From Mycolicibacter terrae (lineage in GTDB: Bacteria > Actinomycetota > Actinomycetes > Mycobacteriales > Mycobacteriaceae): DNA of 64,000 nucleotides. The stretch is from the NCBI RefSeq assembly GCF_010727125.1, contig NZ_AP022564.1, forward strand, positions 868,001 to 932,000, given 5' to 3'. Below, piece by piece: positions 17,748 through 28,563 of this stretch. The notes under the pieces were generated by a model that worked only from the letters and a program-made list of their open reading frames with translations, was not told the origin of the DNA and made no database searches. Positions within the stretch are counted from its first letter, which is position 1. Each line of letters starts with the position of its first letter. Position numbers and translations under genes: made by a program.

Positions 17748-20564
17748 GTGACGCTCTTCGACCACCCGGAAGGGGTGGACCCGGCACTCGGCGACCGTGC
17801 GGCCCAACCGGACGCGGCGGTGATGAAACGCCCGTCGCGGTGGTCGGTGGGCAACTGGCCGGTGCGGTGGAAGGTGCTGGCGATCGCCCTGCTGCCGATG
17901 GTGCTGGCCGGGGTTTTCGGCGGGCTGCGGGTCTCCGGTGCGCTCTCTGAGGCCAACCGGCTCCAGCTGGTCGCCGACCGCGCCGAGATGATCCCGGCGA
18001 TCACCAATTACATGTCGGCGCTGGGCGACGCGCTGGTGGCCGCCTCCTCCGACGGCGACGCCGAGGGCGCCAGGAAGAACTTCGAGAACCGCAAGTACGA
18101 GTTGCAGTCGCGGCTGTCGCACACCGACGTCGCGACCGATGTGCGGTCCGGGGTGAGCACCCTGATCGAGCGCGGCCAGGGCCTGCTGGATCTGGTGTCG
18201 ACCACCGGCGTGGGCCTGCGCGATGAGGTGACCGGCTACGCGCCGATCCTGCTCACCGCCGAGGACGCCATCACCGGGTCGGTGCGTCTGGACAGTGAAC
18301 GGATCCGGTCGCAGACCGAGGGCCTGAGCCGCGCCGTCGGCGCCCGCGGTCAGATGATGATGCAGGAACTGCTGGTCAACCGGGGCGGTGAGCTTCCCGA
18401 CCCGGAACTGCGCAGCTCGATGATGACCTTGGCCGGCACCGAGCCCTCGACGCTGTTCGGGATGAGCGAGGTACTCGGCGTCGACTCCCCGGACGCCAAG
18501 ACCCTGCAGCAGCAGCTGGTGACCCGGATGGCGATCCTGTCCGACCCCGAACAGGTGCTGCCCAACAACCCGGTGCTGCGGGAGTCCATCCGCACCACCG
18601 ACCAGATCGCCGCGCGGCTGATCGCCGAGAACACCGGGGCGGTGACCAAGGCGGTGGAGGACCGCGCCGCCGACCGGCGCGCCGCCGCCATCCGCGACAT
18701 CGCGCTGGTGCTGGCCGCGATCATCGCCACGCTGCTGGCGGTGTGGTTGGTGGCACGCTCGCTGGTCCGGCCGCTGCGCACCCTGCGGGACAGCGCGTTG
18801 CAGGTCGCGCACGGCGACCTCGAGCACGAGATCGCCCGGGTGCGCGCCGGCGACGAACGCGAACCCGCGCCGCTGCCGGTCTACACCACCGAGGAGGTCG
18901 GTCAGGTAGCCCACGCCGTCGACGAACTGCACGCGCAGGCGCTGCTGCTGGCCGGTGACGAGGCCCGGCTTCGGCGCCTGGTCAACGAGATGTTCGAGAC
19001 GATGTCGCGGCGCAACCGGTCCCTGGTCGACCAGCAGTTGGCGCTCATCGACCGGCTGGAGCGCAACGAGGACGACCCGGACCGCCTGGAGAGCCTGTTC
19101 CGCCTGGACCACCTCGCCGCCCGGATGCGACGCAACGGGGCGAACCTGCTGGTGCTGGCGGGTGCCCGGGTGCCGCATGAGCGTGGCCGGCCGGTGTCCC
19201 TGGCGACGCTGATCAGCGCCGCCGCCTCGGAGGTGGAGGGCTATCACCGGGTGCAGACGGTGTTGGTGCCCGAGGTCACGGTGATCGGCGCCGCGGCGGG
19301 CGACGGCGTGCACCTGCTCGCGGAGCTGATCGACAACGCCCTGCGCTATTCGCCGCCGACGGAGCCGGTGCGGGTGGTCGCCGGTTTCGAGAACGACGGC
19401 GGGGTGGTGGTCGAGGTGGTCGACGCCGGCTTGGGGATGACCGACGCCGACCTGCGGATGGCCAACATGCGGCTGGCGTCCGGCGGTGAGTTCAGTCCGG
19501 AGAACGCCCGCCACATGGGTCTGTTCGTGATCTCCCGGCTGGCGCACCGGCATGGGATCGAGGTCCGGTTGTTCCCGGCGTCGCGGGGCGCGCGCGGCAT
19601 CACCGCCGAGGTCTACCTACCGCCGCACCTGCTGATCCACCGGGCCGCTGAAGAACCGGTCGCGCCGCAGCGCCCGACGCTCACCGAGCCCGCTTGGCAG
19701 GCGGCGCAGCACTACCCGTCCGAGCCTGAGGCATACCAGCCTTACGAGGACCAGTCCTACGAGTACCAGCCCGAAGAGATTCAGCACCAGCCGTATGTGC
19801 ATCCCGAGGACACCGACCCCGGTCCCGTCGTCTCGTTGCTGCCGCGCCGTACTCCGGGTTCCAGTGGCATCACCGGGGTCCCCGACGAGCAGCCGGTGCA
19901 GTCGCCGGCCGACGCCGGCCGGGTGCGTCGCGAGCTGCCGCAGCCCTGGTGGGAGGCCGACGAGGCCGGAGCGGGCACCGACGCGCCAGCGTCGGACCAG
20001 GCGCCGGAACCGGTCGAAGAGGACTTCGGTGAGCCCGAGCCGGTGGTCGAGAAGACTTCTCCGGCAGACACCTCGGCATACTTCGCGGCGCGGACTCGAG
20101 TCGAGAGCGCCGCGAACGACCCCGACACCGACACGATCTATCAGCGGATGCTCTCGGAATCGGTGGGCAACGATCCCAACGACCCGAGCCTGCGCGCCGA
20201 TCTGGACTGGCAGTCGGTGTGGGACCGCGGCTGGTCGGTGGCCGCCGAGGTGGAGAACATGCCGGTTGTCGCCCACACCGAGCACGGCCTGCCGGTCCGC
20301 GAACCCGGCGCCCGACTGGTGCCCGGCTCGGCCGAAGCCGAGACACCGCCGGAGCACCCGCACGATCCGGCGCACCGTCCGGGCGACCTCGGTGAGCCGG
20401 TAGCATCCAACGGCGGGCGACACGGGCCCGCCCATGAAGCGCCGGAGCGGGATCCCGCGGCGATCCGCGCCTCGATCAGCAGCCACTTCGGCGGGGTGCG
20501 GGCCGCGAGGTCGCACGCCCGGGAAGACGGACTCGACACCGACCAGGGGCAGAACCAGCAATGA
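17748..20564 (+). CDS. Conservon sensor histidine kinase (NIT-HAMP-HATPase), CvnA type
   Basis: The 938-aa membrane kinase has TM1 at about residues 41-63, an extracellular nitrate/nitrite-sensing-like domain (about 64-310), TM2 at about 316-340, and HAMP (about 340-395). The likely phospho-acceptor His is residue 455 in [27 protein letters not shown] ATPase follows, with N-box [18 protein letters not shown] and [13 protein letters not shown]. The last roughly 280 residues are an acidic, Pro/Glu/Gln-rich tail. It is homologous to Rv3365c and Streptomyces CvnA. GTG 17748 is the frame start; an ATG at residue 26 is possible. The stop overlaps the next gene by four bases. The ligand is unknown. 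Confidence 0.87.
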   Translation: MTLFDHPEGVDPALGDRAAQPDAAVMKRPSRWSVGNWPVRWKVLAIALLPMVLAGVFGGLRVSGALSEANRLQLVADRAEMIPAITNYMSALGDALVAASSDGDAEGARKNFENRKYELQSRLSHTDVATDVRSGVSTLIERGQGLLDLVSTTGVGLRDEVTGYAPILLTAEDAITGSVRLDSERIRSQTEGLSRAVGARGQMMMQELLVNRGGELPDPELRSSMMTLAGTEPSTLFGMSEVLGVDSPDAKTLQQQLVTRMAILSDPEQVLPNNPVLRESIRTTDQIAARLIAENTGAVTKAVEDRAADRRAAAIRDIALVLAAIIATLLAVWLVARSLVRPLRTLRDSALQVAHGDLEHEIARVRAGDEREPAPLPVYTTEEVGQVAHAVDELHAQALLLAGDEARLRRLVNEMFETMSRRNRSLVDQQLALIDRLERNEDDPDRLESLFRLDHLAARMRRNGANLLVLAGARVPHERGRPVSLATLISAAASEVEGYHRVQTVLVPEVTVIGAAAGDGVHLLAELIDNALRYSPPTEPVRVVAGFENDGGVVVEVVDAGLGMTDADLRMANMRLASGGEFSPENARHMGLFVISRLAHRHGIEVRLFPASRGARGITAEVYLPPHLLIHRAAEEPVAPQRPTLTEPAWQAAQHYPSEPEAYQPYEDQSYEYQPEEIQHQPYVHPEDTDPGPVVSLLPRRTPGSSGITGVPDEQPVQSPADAGRVRRELPQPWWEADEAGAGTDAPASDQAPEPVEEDFGEPEPVVEKTSPADTSAYFAARTRVESAANDPDTDTIYQRMLSESVGNDPNDPSLRADLDWQSVWDRGWSVAAEVENMPVVAHTEHGLPVREPGARLVPGSAEAETPPEHPHDPAHRPGDLGEPVASNGGRHGPAHEAPERDPAAIRASISSHFGGVRAARSHAREDGLDTDQGQNQQ

Positions 20565-21004
20565 CTTTCCCCACTGACCACAGTGACCAGCGGCGCACCC
20601 CCGAGGGCTCTCTTGACTGGCTGGTGACCAACTTCGCCCGCGAGGTACCCGGGGTTTCGCACGCGGTGCTGGTGTCCGTCGACGGGCTCACGGTCGCGGC
20701 CAGCGAGCACCTGCCCCAGGAGCGGGCCGACCAGCTCGCCGCGGTGGCGTCCGGATTGGCCAGCCTGGCAAGCGGAGCGGCCCAGTTGTTCGAGGGCGGG
20801 CGGGTGCTGCAGTCGGTGGTGGAGATGGAGCACGGCTACCTGTTGCTGATGCGGGTCGGTGACGGTTCGCACCTGGCGACACTGGCGAGCGCCTCCTGTG
20901 ACATCGGCCAGATCGGCTACGAGATGGCGGTCCTGGTGGAAAGGGTCGGCGCGGTGGTGCAGTCGGCGCGCCGGTCGGCGTCGTCTCCGGGTGGCCGCGC
21001 GTGA
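20561..21004 (+). CDS. Roadblock/LC7-domain protein, CvnB type
   Basis: The 147-aa single-domain protein contains a roadblock/LC7 fold: [34 protein letters not shown] is the typical first half, and a beta strand with [22 protein letters not shown] follows. Such proteins modulate small GTPases, here presumably the CvnD-type GTPase two genes on. It overlaps the kinase gene by ATGA, so translation is coupled. It corresponds to Rv3364c. C-terminal Ser/Arg-rich residues are probably disordered. Confidence 0.88.
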   Translation: MTFPTDHSDQRRTPEGSLDWLVTNFAREVPGVSHAVLVSVDGLTVAASEHLPQERADQLAAVASGLASLASGAAQLFEGGRVLQSVVEMEHGYLLLMRVGDGSHLATLASASCDIGQIGYEMAVLVERVGAVVQSARRSASSPGGRA

Positions 21005-21015
21005 GGCATCGGTGA

Positions 21016-21408
21016 ATGGTGATGGACACGTTCGAGCCGGATGTCCCGGAGCCCGTGGAGGCCGAAGCCAACCTGGTACGCCCGTATACGCTGACCGCCG
21101 GTAGGACCCACACCGACGTCAGCCTCCCGCTGGAAGCCCCGGTGCAGGCCCTGCGGTCGGCGCACCCCAACCAGTGGCCCGCCAGCGATCCGCGCGGCCG
21201 GATCGTCGAGCTGTGTCAGGCGGCCCCGTCGGTCGCCGAGATCTCCGCGCGGCTGGACCTGCCGCTGGGTGTTGCGCGCGTCCTGGTGGGGGATCTGGTC
21301 ACCTCGGGTTACCTTCGGGTGCGTCGCACGCTGAACGAGGCGTCCACCCGGGACGAACGCCGAGAACTGATAGGAAGGACGCTCCGTGGCCTACGAGCGC
21401 TCGGATAG
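21016..21408 (+). CDS. DUF742 protein, CvnC type
   Basis: This 130-aa DUF742 protein has the family pattern VRPYTLTAGRTH near residue 17 and a winged-helix-like half with IVELCQAAPSVAEISARLDLPLGVARVLVGDLVTSGYL. It is the third component of conservons; its molecular role is uncertain, though the fold suggests DNA or protein binding. It lies 11 bases after the roadblock gene and overlaps the GTPase gene by 23 bases. It corresponds to Rv3363c. Confidence 0.88.
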   Translation: MVMDTFEPDVPEPVEAEANLVRPYTLTAGRTHTDVSLPLEAPVQALRSAHPNQWPASDPRGRIVELCQAAPSVAEISARLDLPLGVARVLVGDLVTSGYLRVRRTLNEASTRDERRELIGRTLRGLRALG

Positions 21409-21979
21409 GCCGGGCGGCGCAAGGGATTCAGCGTCGACCAAGATCGTCATCGCCGGCGGGTTCGGGGTCGGCAAGACCACGTTCGTCGGCACGGTCTCGG
21501 AGATCATGCCGCTGCGCACCGAGGCGCTGGTCACCGACGCCTCGGCGGCCGTCGACACGCTGGAGGGCACCCCGGACAAGCGGACCACCACGGTGGCGAT
21601 GGACTTCGGCCGCATCACGCTGGCCGACGACCTGGTGCTGTACCTGTTCGGCACGCCCGGTCAGCGCCGGTTCTGGTTCATGTGGGACGACCTGGTGCGC
21701 GGCGCGATCGGGGCGATCATCCTGGCCGACTGCCGGCGGCTGCAGGACAGCTTCGCGGCCGTCGACTACTTCGAGCACCGCAACCTGCCGTTCCTGATCG
21801 CGGTCAACGAGTTCGAGGGTGCACCGCGCTATCCGGTGGCCGCCGTGCGCAAGGCGCTCACCCTGGCTGATCACATCCCGGTGATCGCCGTCGACGCGCG
21901 CGACCAACGGTCCGCCCGCGACGCGCTGATCGCGATCAGCGAGTACGCGCTGTCGACCCTGGCGCCCGCGCAGGGCTGA
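21386..21979 (+). CDS. Small GTPase of the conservon, CvnD type
   Basis: This 197-aa Ras-like GTPase has a P-loop GGFGVGKTT (about residues 24-32), a switch II/G3 equivalent in LFGTPGQRRFWFMWDD (the DxxG motif is replaced by GTPGQ, as is usual in this family) and an NEF element in AVNEFEG in place of NKxD. It is homologous to Rv3362c and Streptomyces CvnD, which act with the roadblock and DUF742 proteins near the membrane kinase. The GTG start lies within the preceding gene, indicating translational coupling. Confidence 0.9.
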   Translation: MAYERSDRPGGARDSASTKIVIAGGFGVGKTTFVGTVSEIMPLRTEALVTDASAAVDTLEGTPDKRTTTVAMDFGRITLADDLVLYLFGTPGQRRFWFMWDDLVRGAIGAIILADCRRLQDSFAAVDYFEHRNLPFLIAVNEFEGAPRYPVAAVRKALTLADHIPVIAVDARDQRSARDALIAISEYALSTLAPAQG

Positions 21980-21982
21980 GCC

Positions 21983-24655
21983 TCAGCGCTTGAGCCGGAT
22001 CTTCCACCACACCACCGCGGTGTAGAACACCGACAGCAGCGCCAGCATCCCCATGTCCAGCAGCCAGATGCCCTTGGTGTGGTCCCACAGGTGGTCCTTG
22101 GGGATCTGCGGCACGTTGACCAGCTTGTTGAAGTCGATCGCGGAAGCGCCTGCGGCGTAGCCCCATCGGCCGGGAGTCAGCCAGGCGGCTTGGGAGAGCC
22201 CGATCCGTCCGGTCACCGGGATCATGCCGCCGGCCAGCACCAGCTGCGACATGATCGACACCACCAGCATCGGCATGATCTGCTCGTTGGACTGCGCGAA
22301 CGACGACAGGGCCAGACCGAGAACCGCTGAGGCCACACAGGTTCCGGCGACCGCGAGGAACAGGTCCAGGTTCGCGCTGCCGAACATCACCGCGCCCTGC
22401 GTCGGCCCGCCTTTGCCCAGAATCACGATGATGGTGGCGATCGCGCCCTGCGCGGTGGCGAACGCGCAGAAGACCGCGACCTTGGCCAGCAGGTAGGCCA
22501 TTGTCGACAAGCCCACGGCCTGTTCGCGTTTGAAGATCGGGCGTTCCCCGATCAGATCTCGAATGGTCAACGCGGTGCCCATGAAGACCGCGCCGATGAT
22601 GAGCAGCACCATGATGTACTGCGGCTCGGTCGGAGCGTCGGGCCCCGGCATGCCCAGCCCGCCTTTGCCTTTCACTGTCAGCGACAACCCGCCCACGATA
22701 AAGGGAAGCACGGCCAAGAAGATCGAGTAGCCCCGGTCGGAGACGATCAGCCTGACCTGCCGGCGCGCGATCGTCGACAACTGTTTTCGGAGGCTCTCCG
22801 GTGGCGGGCTGCCCAGATCGGCGGGCGGCGTCGCGGGAACCGAGGCGGGGGCGCCATGGTGGCCGCCTTCCCGCTCCAGGAAACGCCGGTTGGCCTCGTC
22901 GGGGTCGGCGCCGACGTTGGCGAAGATGTCGGCGTAGTTGTCGGCGCCCATCGCGTTGAACACCTCTTTGGGCGGGCCGCAGTAGGCGGTCTTGCCGCCG
23001 GGGGCCACCAGCAGAATCTGGTCGCAGACATCCAGATAGGACACCGAGTGGGTGACCACCAGTACGACGCGTCCGGCGTCGGCCAGCCCGCGCAGCATCA
23101 GCATCACCTGCCGGTCCAGCGCCGGGTCCAGGCCCGAGGTGGGCTCGTCGAGGATCAGCAGTGACGGCCCGGTCAGCAGCTCCAATGCCACCGAGGCACG
23201 TTTGCGCTGGCCGCCGGAGAGTTTGTCGACGCGGGTGTCGGCGTGCTTGGTCAACTCGAGTTCCTCGAGCACCTGGGCCACCGCCCGGTCCCGGTCGGCT
23301 TTGGTGCTGTCCGGCGGCAGCCGCAGCTCGGCGGCGTAGCCCAGCGCCTGGTTGACCGTGAGCTGCCGGTGCACCACGTCGTCCTGCGGCACCATCCCGA
23401 TCCGGCTGCGCAGCGAGGCGTACTCGGTGTGGATGTTGTGGCCCTCGAAGGTGACCGAACCGGCCGTCGGTCTGGTGTAGCCGGCGATCAGCCGTGACAG
23501 CGTCGTCTTGCCGGCACCCGAGCCCCCGATGATCGCGGTCAGGGTGCCCGGCCGCGCGGTGAGCGAGATGTTGTTGAGCAGCCGCTTGCCGCCCTCGACG
23601 TCGAAGCAGACGTCGCGGACTTCAAGCCCTCCAGACTTCGAGGCGGCCTCGGTGCGCCGCAGCAGGGTGCCGCCGGTGAACTCCAGGTCGACGTTGCCGA
23701 TGGTGACCACGTCGCCCTCGGTGAGGATCGCCGAGCCGATCCGGACACCGTTGACGAACGTGCCGTTGATGCTTCGGCTGTCGCGGATCTCGGTGCCCAG
23801 CGGGGTCGGGATCAGCATCGCGTGGTGCCGGGAGGCCAGCACGTCGGAGATGACGACGTCGTTGTCGGTGGCGCGGCCGATGGTCAGCGCGCCGGCCGGT
23901 GCCTCCGGCGGTGCGGCGGAACCGGGCCGCAGGATATCGATCATCCGGGTGGCGAGGTTGGCGACCTCCGGCGGCTTCGCCGCCACCGGCGCCATCCGGG
24001 TGGACGGCTGCCGCGCCGGAAACACCTCGGCGGCGGGCGCCGAGGGCGGGTAGCCGGGCCGCAATGCGGCCTCGCCCGCCGACGAACCGACCGGTGCGGC
24101 CGGCCCGGCCGCACCGGAAGGGTATGCCGGCTGCCGGTGCGTGGGAGGCGGCGGCTGATGCGGCGGCGGGGCGGGCCGGTAGGGCTGCTGCACGCCGGGG
24201 TGCCCTGCCGAACGTGGGTCCTGGTAGAGCGCGGGGTCGGGATGGGACGGCCAGCCCTGCTGCTGCGGTGGCCGGCCCGGGCGCGCGATGCCCGGCTGGG
24301 GCAGCTGGATCGAGACGGTCTGCGGTGGCCGACCGGCGAGGCCCTGGTGCCGTCCGACCTCGAAGGCGACCCGCGGCCCGTCGGGGTTGCCGAGGTTGAC
24401 GACCTGGCCGTCGCGGATGTCGACGACCGGCACCCGCTGGCCGTTGACGTAGATGCCGTTCAGTGAGCCGTTGTCGATCCCCAGCCATCTGCCCTGCTCG
24501 AAGCGCAGCAGCAGATGCGCGCGGGAGACCAGGGGGTGGGGGATGCGGATATCGGCGCGCAGGTCACGCCCGATGACCACATCGTGGCCTGCGGAGAACG
24601 TGCCTTGCGACCCGTCGTATCGCACGGTCAGCACCGGCGGAGCAGGGTGACTCAT
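21983..24655 (-). CDS. FHA-FHA-ABC exporter (Rv1747-like)
   Basis: The 890-aa protein combines FHA domain 1 (about residues 20-95, with [19 protein letters not shown]), a Pro/Gln-rich linker (about 105-230), FHA domain 2 (about 255-340, [19 protein letters not shown]), an ABC ATPase (Walker [10 protein letters not shown] near residue 378, signature LSGGQRKR, Walker [13 protein letters not shown]) and a C-terminal ABC-2-type six-helix membrane domain (about 640-890). This is the architecture of Rv1747, a cell-envelope exporter whose FHA domains bind phosphothreonines made by PknF; no kinase gene is adjacent here. It ends four bases after the convergent GTPase stop. The substrate is unknown; a lipid or glycolipid is plausible. 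Confidence 0.9.
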   Translation of the reverse strand: MSHPAPPVLTVRYDGSQGTFSAGHDVVIGRDLRADIRIPHPLVSRAHLLLRFEQGRWLGIDNGSLNGIYVNGQRVPVVDIRDGQVVNLGNPDGPRVAFEVGRHQGLAGRPPQTVSIQLPQPGIARPGRPPQQQGWPSHPDPALYQDPRSAGHPGVQQPYRPAPPPHQPPPPTHRQPAYPSGAAGPAAPVGSSAGEAALRPGYPPSAPAAEVFPARQPSTRMAPVAAKPPEVANLATRMIDILRPGSAAPPEAPAGALTIGRATDNDVVISDVLASRHHAMLIPTPLGTEIRDSRSINGTFVNGVRIGSAILTEGDVVTIGNVDLEFTGGTLLRRTEAASKSGGLEVRDVCFDVEGGKRLLNNISLTARPGTLTAIIGGSGAGKTTLSRLIAGYTRPTAGSVTFEGHNIHTEYASLRSRIGMVPQDDVVHRQLTVNQALGYAAELRLPPDSTKADRDRAVAQVLEELELTKHADTRVDKLSGGQRKRASVALELLTGPSLLILDEPTSGLDPALDRQVMLMLRGLADAGRVVLVVTHSVSYLDVCDQILLVAPGGKTAYCGPPKEVFNAMGADNYADIFANVGADPDEANRRFLEREGGHHGAPASVPATPPADLGSPPPESLRKQLSTIARRQVRLIVSDRGYSIFLAVLPFIVGGLSLTVKGKGGLGMPGPDAPTEPQYIMVLLIIGAVFMGTALTIRDLIGERPIFKREQAVGLSTMAYLLAKVAVFCAFATAQGAIATIIVILGKGGPTQGAVMFGSANLDLFLAVAGTCVASAVLGLALSSFAQSNEQIMPMLVVSIMSQLVLAGGMIPVTGRIGLSQAAWLTPGRWGYAAGASAIDFNKLVNVPQIPKDHLWDHTKGIWLLDMGMLALLSVFYTAVVWWKIRLKR

Positions 24656-24722
24656 TGGATCAACTGTATCGGGCGGACCGAAGGGGCCGCCTGTCCACCG
24701 CGCCGCGAGTCGGCGCGGATCC

Positions 24723-25907
24723 TCAGCGCAGCGAGTCCGGTGCGCCGGTGACGACGCAGTGGGTGCGCTGATAGATCGTCGGCATGCACTGGTTGCAGTG
24801 AATGCATTCCGACTGCGTCGCCGGCTCGGCGGCGATCCGGTTGATCAGATCCGGTTCGGCCAGCAGCGCCCGGGCCATCGCGACGAATTCGAAGCCCTCG
24901 GCCATCGCCTGATCCATGGTCTCGCGGTTGGTGATGCCGCCGAGCAGGATCAACGGCAACGACAGCTCGGCGCGGAACAGTCGGGCGTCGTCCAGCAGGT
25001 AGGCGTCGGTGTAGGGGTATTCCCGCAGGAACTTCTTGCCGGTCATCCGCATGCCCCAGCTCAACGGCGGCGGGAAGACACTCGCGAACTCCTTGACCGG
25101 GGCGTGTCCGCGGAACAGGTACATCGGGTTGACCAGGGAGCTGCCGGCGGTCAGTTCCAGGGCGTCCAGGCCGCCGTCGTCCTGCAGCCACTTCGCGGTG
25201 GTCAGCGACTCGTCCAGGCTGATGCCGCCGCGCACCCCATCGGACATGTTCAGCTTCGCCGTCACCGCCATCTGACCGCCCACCGCCTGGTGGACCGCCT
25301 GCACGATCCCGCGGGCCACCTTGGCGCGGTTGGCCAACGAGCCGCCGAACTCGTCGGAGCGGCGGTTGATCAGCGGGCTCAGAAACGAGCTGGCCAGATA
25401 GTTGTGGCCGAGGTGGATCTCGACGGCGTCGAAGCCGGCGTCGAGGGCATAGCGGGCAGCGTCGGCGTGCTGGGTGATGACTTCGTTGATGTCGTCGCGG
25501 GTGGCCTTCTTGGCGAACCGCATGCCGATCGGATTGAAGAACCGCACCGGTGCCAGGGCGCGGGCCTTGTTCGAGCGGGCGTCGGCGACCGGGCCGGCGT
25601 GGCCGATCTGCGCGCTGACGGCCGCCCCCTCCGCGTGCACGGCGTCGGTGAGCCGGCGCAGCCCGGGGACGGCCTCCGGACGCATCCACAGCCCGTCGTC
25701 GGAGGTGCGGCCGCCGCGGGCCACCGCGCAGTACGCGACCGTGGTCATGCCGACCCCGCCGGCAGCCGGCAGGCGGTGGTATTCGATCAGGTCGTCGGAG
25801 ACCAGCGCATCAGGGGTGCGGTTTTCGAAGGTGGCCGCCTTGATGACCCGGTTCCGCAGGGTGATCGGACCGAGCTTTGCGGGGCTGAAGACGTCGGGCG
25901 TGGGCAT
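24723..25907 (-). CDS. NADH:flavin oxidoreductase, old yellow enzyme family
   Basis: The 394-aa TIM-barrel flavoenzyme has an N-terminal [20 protein letters not shown], the catalytic region [12 protein letters not shown], and [35 protein letters not shown], the standard FMN/substrate motif of OYE-like enzymes. A C-terminal CIHCNQCM pair of CxxC-type cysteines resembles the Fe-S-binding start of 2,4-dienoyl-CoA reductases, but the protein stops soon after, so there is no second flavin domain. It corresponds to Rv3359. The natural substrate is unknown. It is divergent from folD by 39 bases. Confidence 0.88.
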   Translation of the reverse strand: MPTPDVFSPAKLGPITLRNRVIKAATFENRTPDALVSDDLIEYHRLPAAGGVGMTTVAYCAVARGGRTSDDGLWMRPEAVPGLRRLTDAVHAEGAAVSAQIGHAGPVADARSNKARALAPVRFFNPIGMRFAKKATRDDINEVITQHADAARYALDAGFDAVEIHLGHNYLASSFLSPLINRRSDEFGGSLANRAKVARGIVQAVHQAVGGQMAVTAKLNMSDGVRGGISLDESLTTAKWLQDDGGLDALELTAGSSLVNPMYLFRGHAPVKEFASVFPPPLSWGMRMTGKKFLREYPYTDAYLLDDARLFRAELSLPLILLGGITNRETMDQAMAEGFEFVAMARALLAEPDLINRIAAEPATQSECIHCNQCMPTIYQRTHCVVTGAPDSLR

Positions 25908-25946
25908 ATCGGGAGAGTACGCGGGCGGGCGTGCCAGACTGTTCGC

Positions 25947-26795
25947 GTGGGTGCGATCACGTTGGACGGCAAGGTCACGCGCGACGAGATCTTCGTCGAC
26001 CTCAAAGCTCGGGTGGCCGCGCTGGCCGCCGCGGGCCGTACACCCGGGCTGGGCACCATCCTGGTCGGCGACGATCCCGGCTCACACGCCTACGTGCGCG
26101 GCAAGCACGCCGACTGCGCCAAGGTCGGCATCACATCGATCCGCCGCGACCTGCCCGCCGACGCCAGCACGGCGCAGCTCAACGACACCATCGACGAGCT
26201 GAACGCCAATCCGGAATGCAGCGGCTACATCGTGCAACTGCCGCTGCCCAAACAGCTGGACGAGAACGCCGCACTGGAGCGCATCGACCCGGCCAAGGAC
26301 GCCGACGGGCTGCATCCGACCAACCTGGGCCGCCTGGTGCTGGGCACCCCGGCGGCACTGCCGTGCACGCCGCGCGGGATCGTGCACCTGCTGCGCCGCT
26401 ATGACGTGCCGATCGCCGGCGCTCATGTCGTGGTGATCGGCCGCGGTGTGACGGTCGGCCGCCCGCTGGGGCTGTTGCTGACCCGCCGCTCGGAGAATGC
26501 CACGGTGACGTTGTGCCACACCGGAACCCGCGATCTTCCGACGCTGACCCGGCAGGCCGACATCATCGTCGCCGCGGTCGGGGTGCCGCACATGCTGACC
26601 GCCGACATGGTCCGCCCGGGGGCGGCGGTCGTCGACGTCGGGGTCAGCCGGACCGACGCGGGACTGACCGGTGACGTGCATCCGGAGGTGTGGGAGGTAG
26701 CCGGCCACGTGTCGCCGAACCCCGGCGGCGTGGGCCCGCTGACCCGGGCGTTCCTACTGACCAACGTCGTCGAACGGGTCGAGAGCGGATCGTGA
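25947..26795 (+). CDS. folD: Bifunctional methylene-THF dehydrogenase / methenyl-THF cyclohydrolase
   Basis: The 282-aa protein interconverts 5,10-methylene-THF and 10-formyl-THF (NADP-dependent). It shows [28 protein letters not shown] (with the folate-site Lys), the signature [26 protein letters not shown], the nucleotide site [17 protein letters not shown], and [17 protein letters not shown] at the end. GTG 25947 is the start matching the family length; the frame stays open far upstream, antisense to the oxidoreductase, but that part is not coding. The TGA overlaps the next gene's GTG. Rv3356c equivalent. Confidence 0.95.
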   Translation: MGAITLDGKVTRDEIFVDLKARVAALAAAGRTPGLGTILVGDDPGSHAYVRGKHADCAKVGITSIRRDLPADASTAQLNDTIDELNANPECSGYIVQLPLPKQLDENAALERIDPAKDADGLHPTNLGRLVLGTPAALPCTPRGIVHLLRRYDVPIAGAHVVVIGRGVTVGRPLGLLLTRRSENATVTLCHTGTRDLPTLTRQADIIVAAVGVPHMLTADMVRPGAAVVDVGVSRTDAGLTGDVHPEVWEVAGHVSPNPGGVGPLTRAFLLTNVVERVESGS

Positions 26796-27085
26796 CCCCA
26801 CTGGCTGTCCTGCGCGCGACGCTGGCCCGGCAGTGGCCGATCGTGGTGGTCGGCCTGATCTTCACCGCGGCGTTCGTACTGGCCGGGGCGAATTTCTGGC
26901 GCCGCGGTGCGCTGCTGATCGGGATCGGCACCGGGGTGGCCGCCGGGTTGCGCCTGGTGTTGAGCGAGGAGCGGGCCGGGCTGCTGGTGCTGCGCGACCG
27001 TGGTCTGGACTTCGCGACCATGACGACCGTGTCGACGGTGATGCTCTACATCGCCGCGACGGTCGACCCGCTGGGGACCAGCTGA
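26792..27085 (+). CDS. DUF3017 membrane protein
   Basis: The 97-aa protein has about three hydrophobic segments (residues 13-31, 36-52, 71-90), with [25 protein letters not shown] near the N-terminus. It belongs to the actinobacterial DUF3017 family, which always sits next to folD (Rv3355c in M. tuberculosis). The GTG start overlaps the folD stop by four bases, so expression is coupled. The function is unknown. The open frame begins earlier at 26690, but that part overlaps folD and is not homologous. Confidence 0.85.
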   Translation: MTPLAVLRATLARQWPIVVVGLIFTAAFVLAGANFWRRGALLIGIGTGVAAGLRLVLSEERAGLLVLRDRGLDFATMTTVSTVMLYIAATVDPLGTS

Positions 27086-27142
27086 TCCGGTGTCGCAGCG
27101 ACCCGGCTACTTCGCCAGGACGGCAGCGGAGAACTCTCGCAG

Positions 27143-27634
27143 CTACAGGCCGAGGGGGAAGCCCGGAATCGCCGGGACGGCCGGGACCCCACCGATGGCC
27201 GGCACGCCAGGGATTCCGATGGCGGGACCCGACATGCCCGGGATCTGCGGCAACTCCGGCAGCTGGCCGCTGGCCAGCTGCGAGAGCATCTGCGGGCAGT
27301 AGGCCTGCACCGCGATCTCGGTGAACATCTGCGCCATCTCCGGCGACATGGCGGGACCGCCGCCCAGGCCGGCGATCGGGGACGCCACCGAGGCGGCGGT
27401 GCCGGCGGGTTCGGTCAGCATGGGACAGACGGACTGGCCCAGCGCGGCCGTCGCGGCCGGGTCGCCTACCGAGACGCCCGCCCCGGCCAGATCGGACAGG
27501 AAGGAGGTGTCGACGGGACTCGCCTGCGCCGGTGCCGCCAGCCAGACGGAGACGATCAGGCCCGCCCATATCGTGCCGGCCGCGGTCACCGCGGTGACCG
27601 TTGGCACCGCCGTTCTCAACCAGTCGCGCTCCAT
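27143..27634 (-). CDS. Secreted DUF732 protein
   Basis: The 163-aa protein has a signal peptide (basic start, hydrophobic stretch, AxA-like cleavage around APAQAS, residue about 38) and a DUF732-type helical domain with two cysteines (SVCPML and AYCPQM) that probably form a disulfide. The C-terminal 35 residues are a Pro/Gly/Ile-rich repeat (IPGVPAIGGVPAVPAIPG). It is equivalent to Rv3354 in position; the function is unknown. An AGAGGGGG site precedes the ATG at 27634. It is convergent with the DUF3017 gene. Confidence 0.82.
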   Translation of the reverse strand: MERDWLRTAVPTVTAVTAAGTIWAGLIVSVWLAAPAQASPVDTSFLSDLAGAGVSVGDPAATAALGQSVCPMLTEPAGTAASVASPIAGLGGGPAMSPEMAQMFTEIAVQAYCPQMLSQLASGQLPELPQIPGMSGPAIGIPGVPAIGGVPAVPAIPGFPLGL

Positions 27635-27816
27635 GCCGCCCCCTCTGTTCCCCCGCAGGCGTCATCAGCGCCGCCCCCGTCGGACACAACATTGCAGCAG
27701 CCGCGTCACGTCAGCGACACGGTGAGGTCACGCTTCGCGCACAGCTGGTTTGTGACGAGGGGGACAGGTGGGCGGGCACGTCGTTTCGGGTCCCGGCCGT
27801 CTGGTGCTGCTCCCGG

Positions 27817-28563
27817 CTACCCGCCTGCAAGCGATGCCCGCACGCACACCGTGATGTAGGGCAGTGCCAGCCCGGTCGCCCCGGCGAGCGCCGGATGGGT
27901 GGCCAGCAGCCGGCGGACCTGGTCCAGGGTCTTGGTGCGCACCGCATCCGGTGAGGTGATGCAGTAGCTGCGCGAGGCGACCAGGTCGATCAGCGCCTGC
28001 GGGGTCAGGTAGTTGGTCCACTCGACCTGATGACTCTCGATGTCGCCGAACGGTTCGGGCAGGCTGACCCCGGCATCCACCGCGTCGCGGGCGTCCTCGC
28101 GGCCGATGATCGTGCCCAGCTCCTTGACCCAGCCCAGCCGTTCGTCGCGGGTGTTCCACACCAGGCCCAACCGGCCGCCGGGCCGCAGCACCCGCACGAG
28201 TTCTCCGATGGCCCGCGCCGGATCGAACCAGTGCCAGGCCTGGGCCACCAGCACGGCGTCGACGCTGTTGTCCGGCAACGGTATCTGCTCGGCCGTCCCG
28301 AGCAGTGCCGGGGTATCCGGCAGCGCCGCGGCCAGCACCTCGAGCATTTCGGCGATCGGATCCACCGCCACCACGTCCAGGCCGCGCTCCACCAGCCGGG
28401 CGGTCAGCTTGCCGGTCCCGGCGCCCAGGTCGAGGACGTCACGGGCGCCCGGCGGCAGCAGCCAGTCGATGGCGTCCGGGGGATAGGACGGGCGGCCGCG
28501 TTCGTAGGCGGCGGCCTGCGAGCCGAAAGACAGCGATCGGTCGTGCCGCGCCTGGGGGCTCAC
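27817..28563 (-). CDS. Class I SAM-dependent methyltransferase
   Basis: This 248-aa Methyltransf_11-type enzyme has SAM motif [16 protein letters not shown] (about residue 43), an acidic motif [11 protein letters not shown], post-[14 protein letters not shown] and [18 protein letters not shown]. The GTG at 28563 overlaps the metX stop codon (GTGA), so it is the third gene of the metY-metX operon and shares the SAM-IV control. A corresponding gene, Rv3342, sits beside metA (Rv3341) in M. tuberculosis. The substrate is unknown; its link to methionine genes suggests it consumes or senses SAM-dependent flux, which is inference. The frame is open upstream to 28689 but overlaps metX. Confidence 0.85.
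   Translation of the reverse strand: MSPQARHDRSLSFGSQAAAYERGRPSYPPDAIDWLLPPGARDVLDLGAGTGKLTARLVERGLDVVAVDPIAEMLEVLAAALPDTPALLGTAEQIPLPDNSVDAVLVAQAWHWFDPARAIGELVRVLRPGGRLGLVWNTRDERLGWVKELGTIIGREDARDAVDAGVSLPEPFGDIESHQVEWTNYLTPQALIDLVASRSYCITSPDAVRTKTLDQVRRLLATHPALAGATGLALPYITVCVRASLAGG

Noticed and set aside
17643..19553. 636-codon antisense frame over the sensor kinase
   Set aside because: No recognisable domains; the kinase frame has TM helices, HAMP and HATPase motifs.
24759..25946. N-terminal extension of folD by about 400 codons
   Set aside because: It is antisense to the flavin oxidoreductase; FolD homology and length begin at the GTG at 25947.
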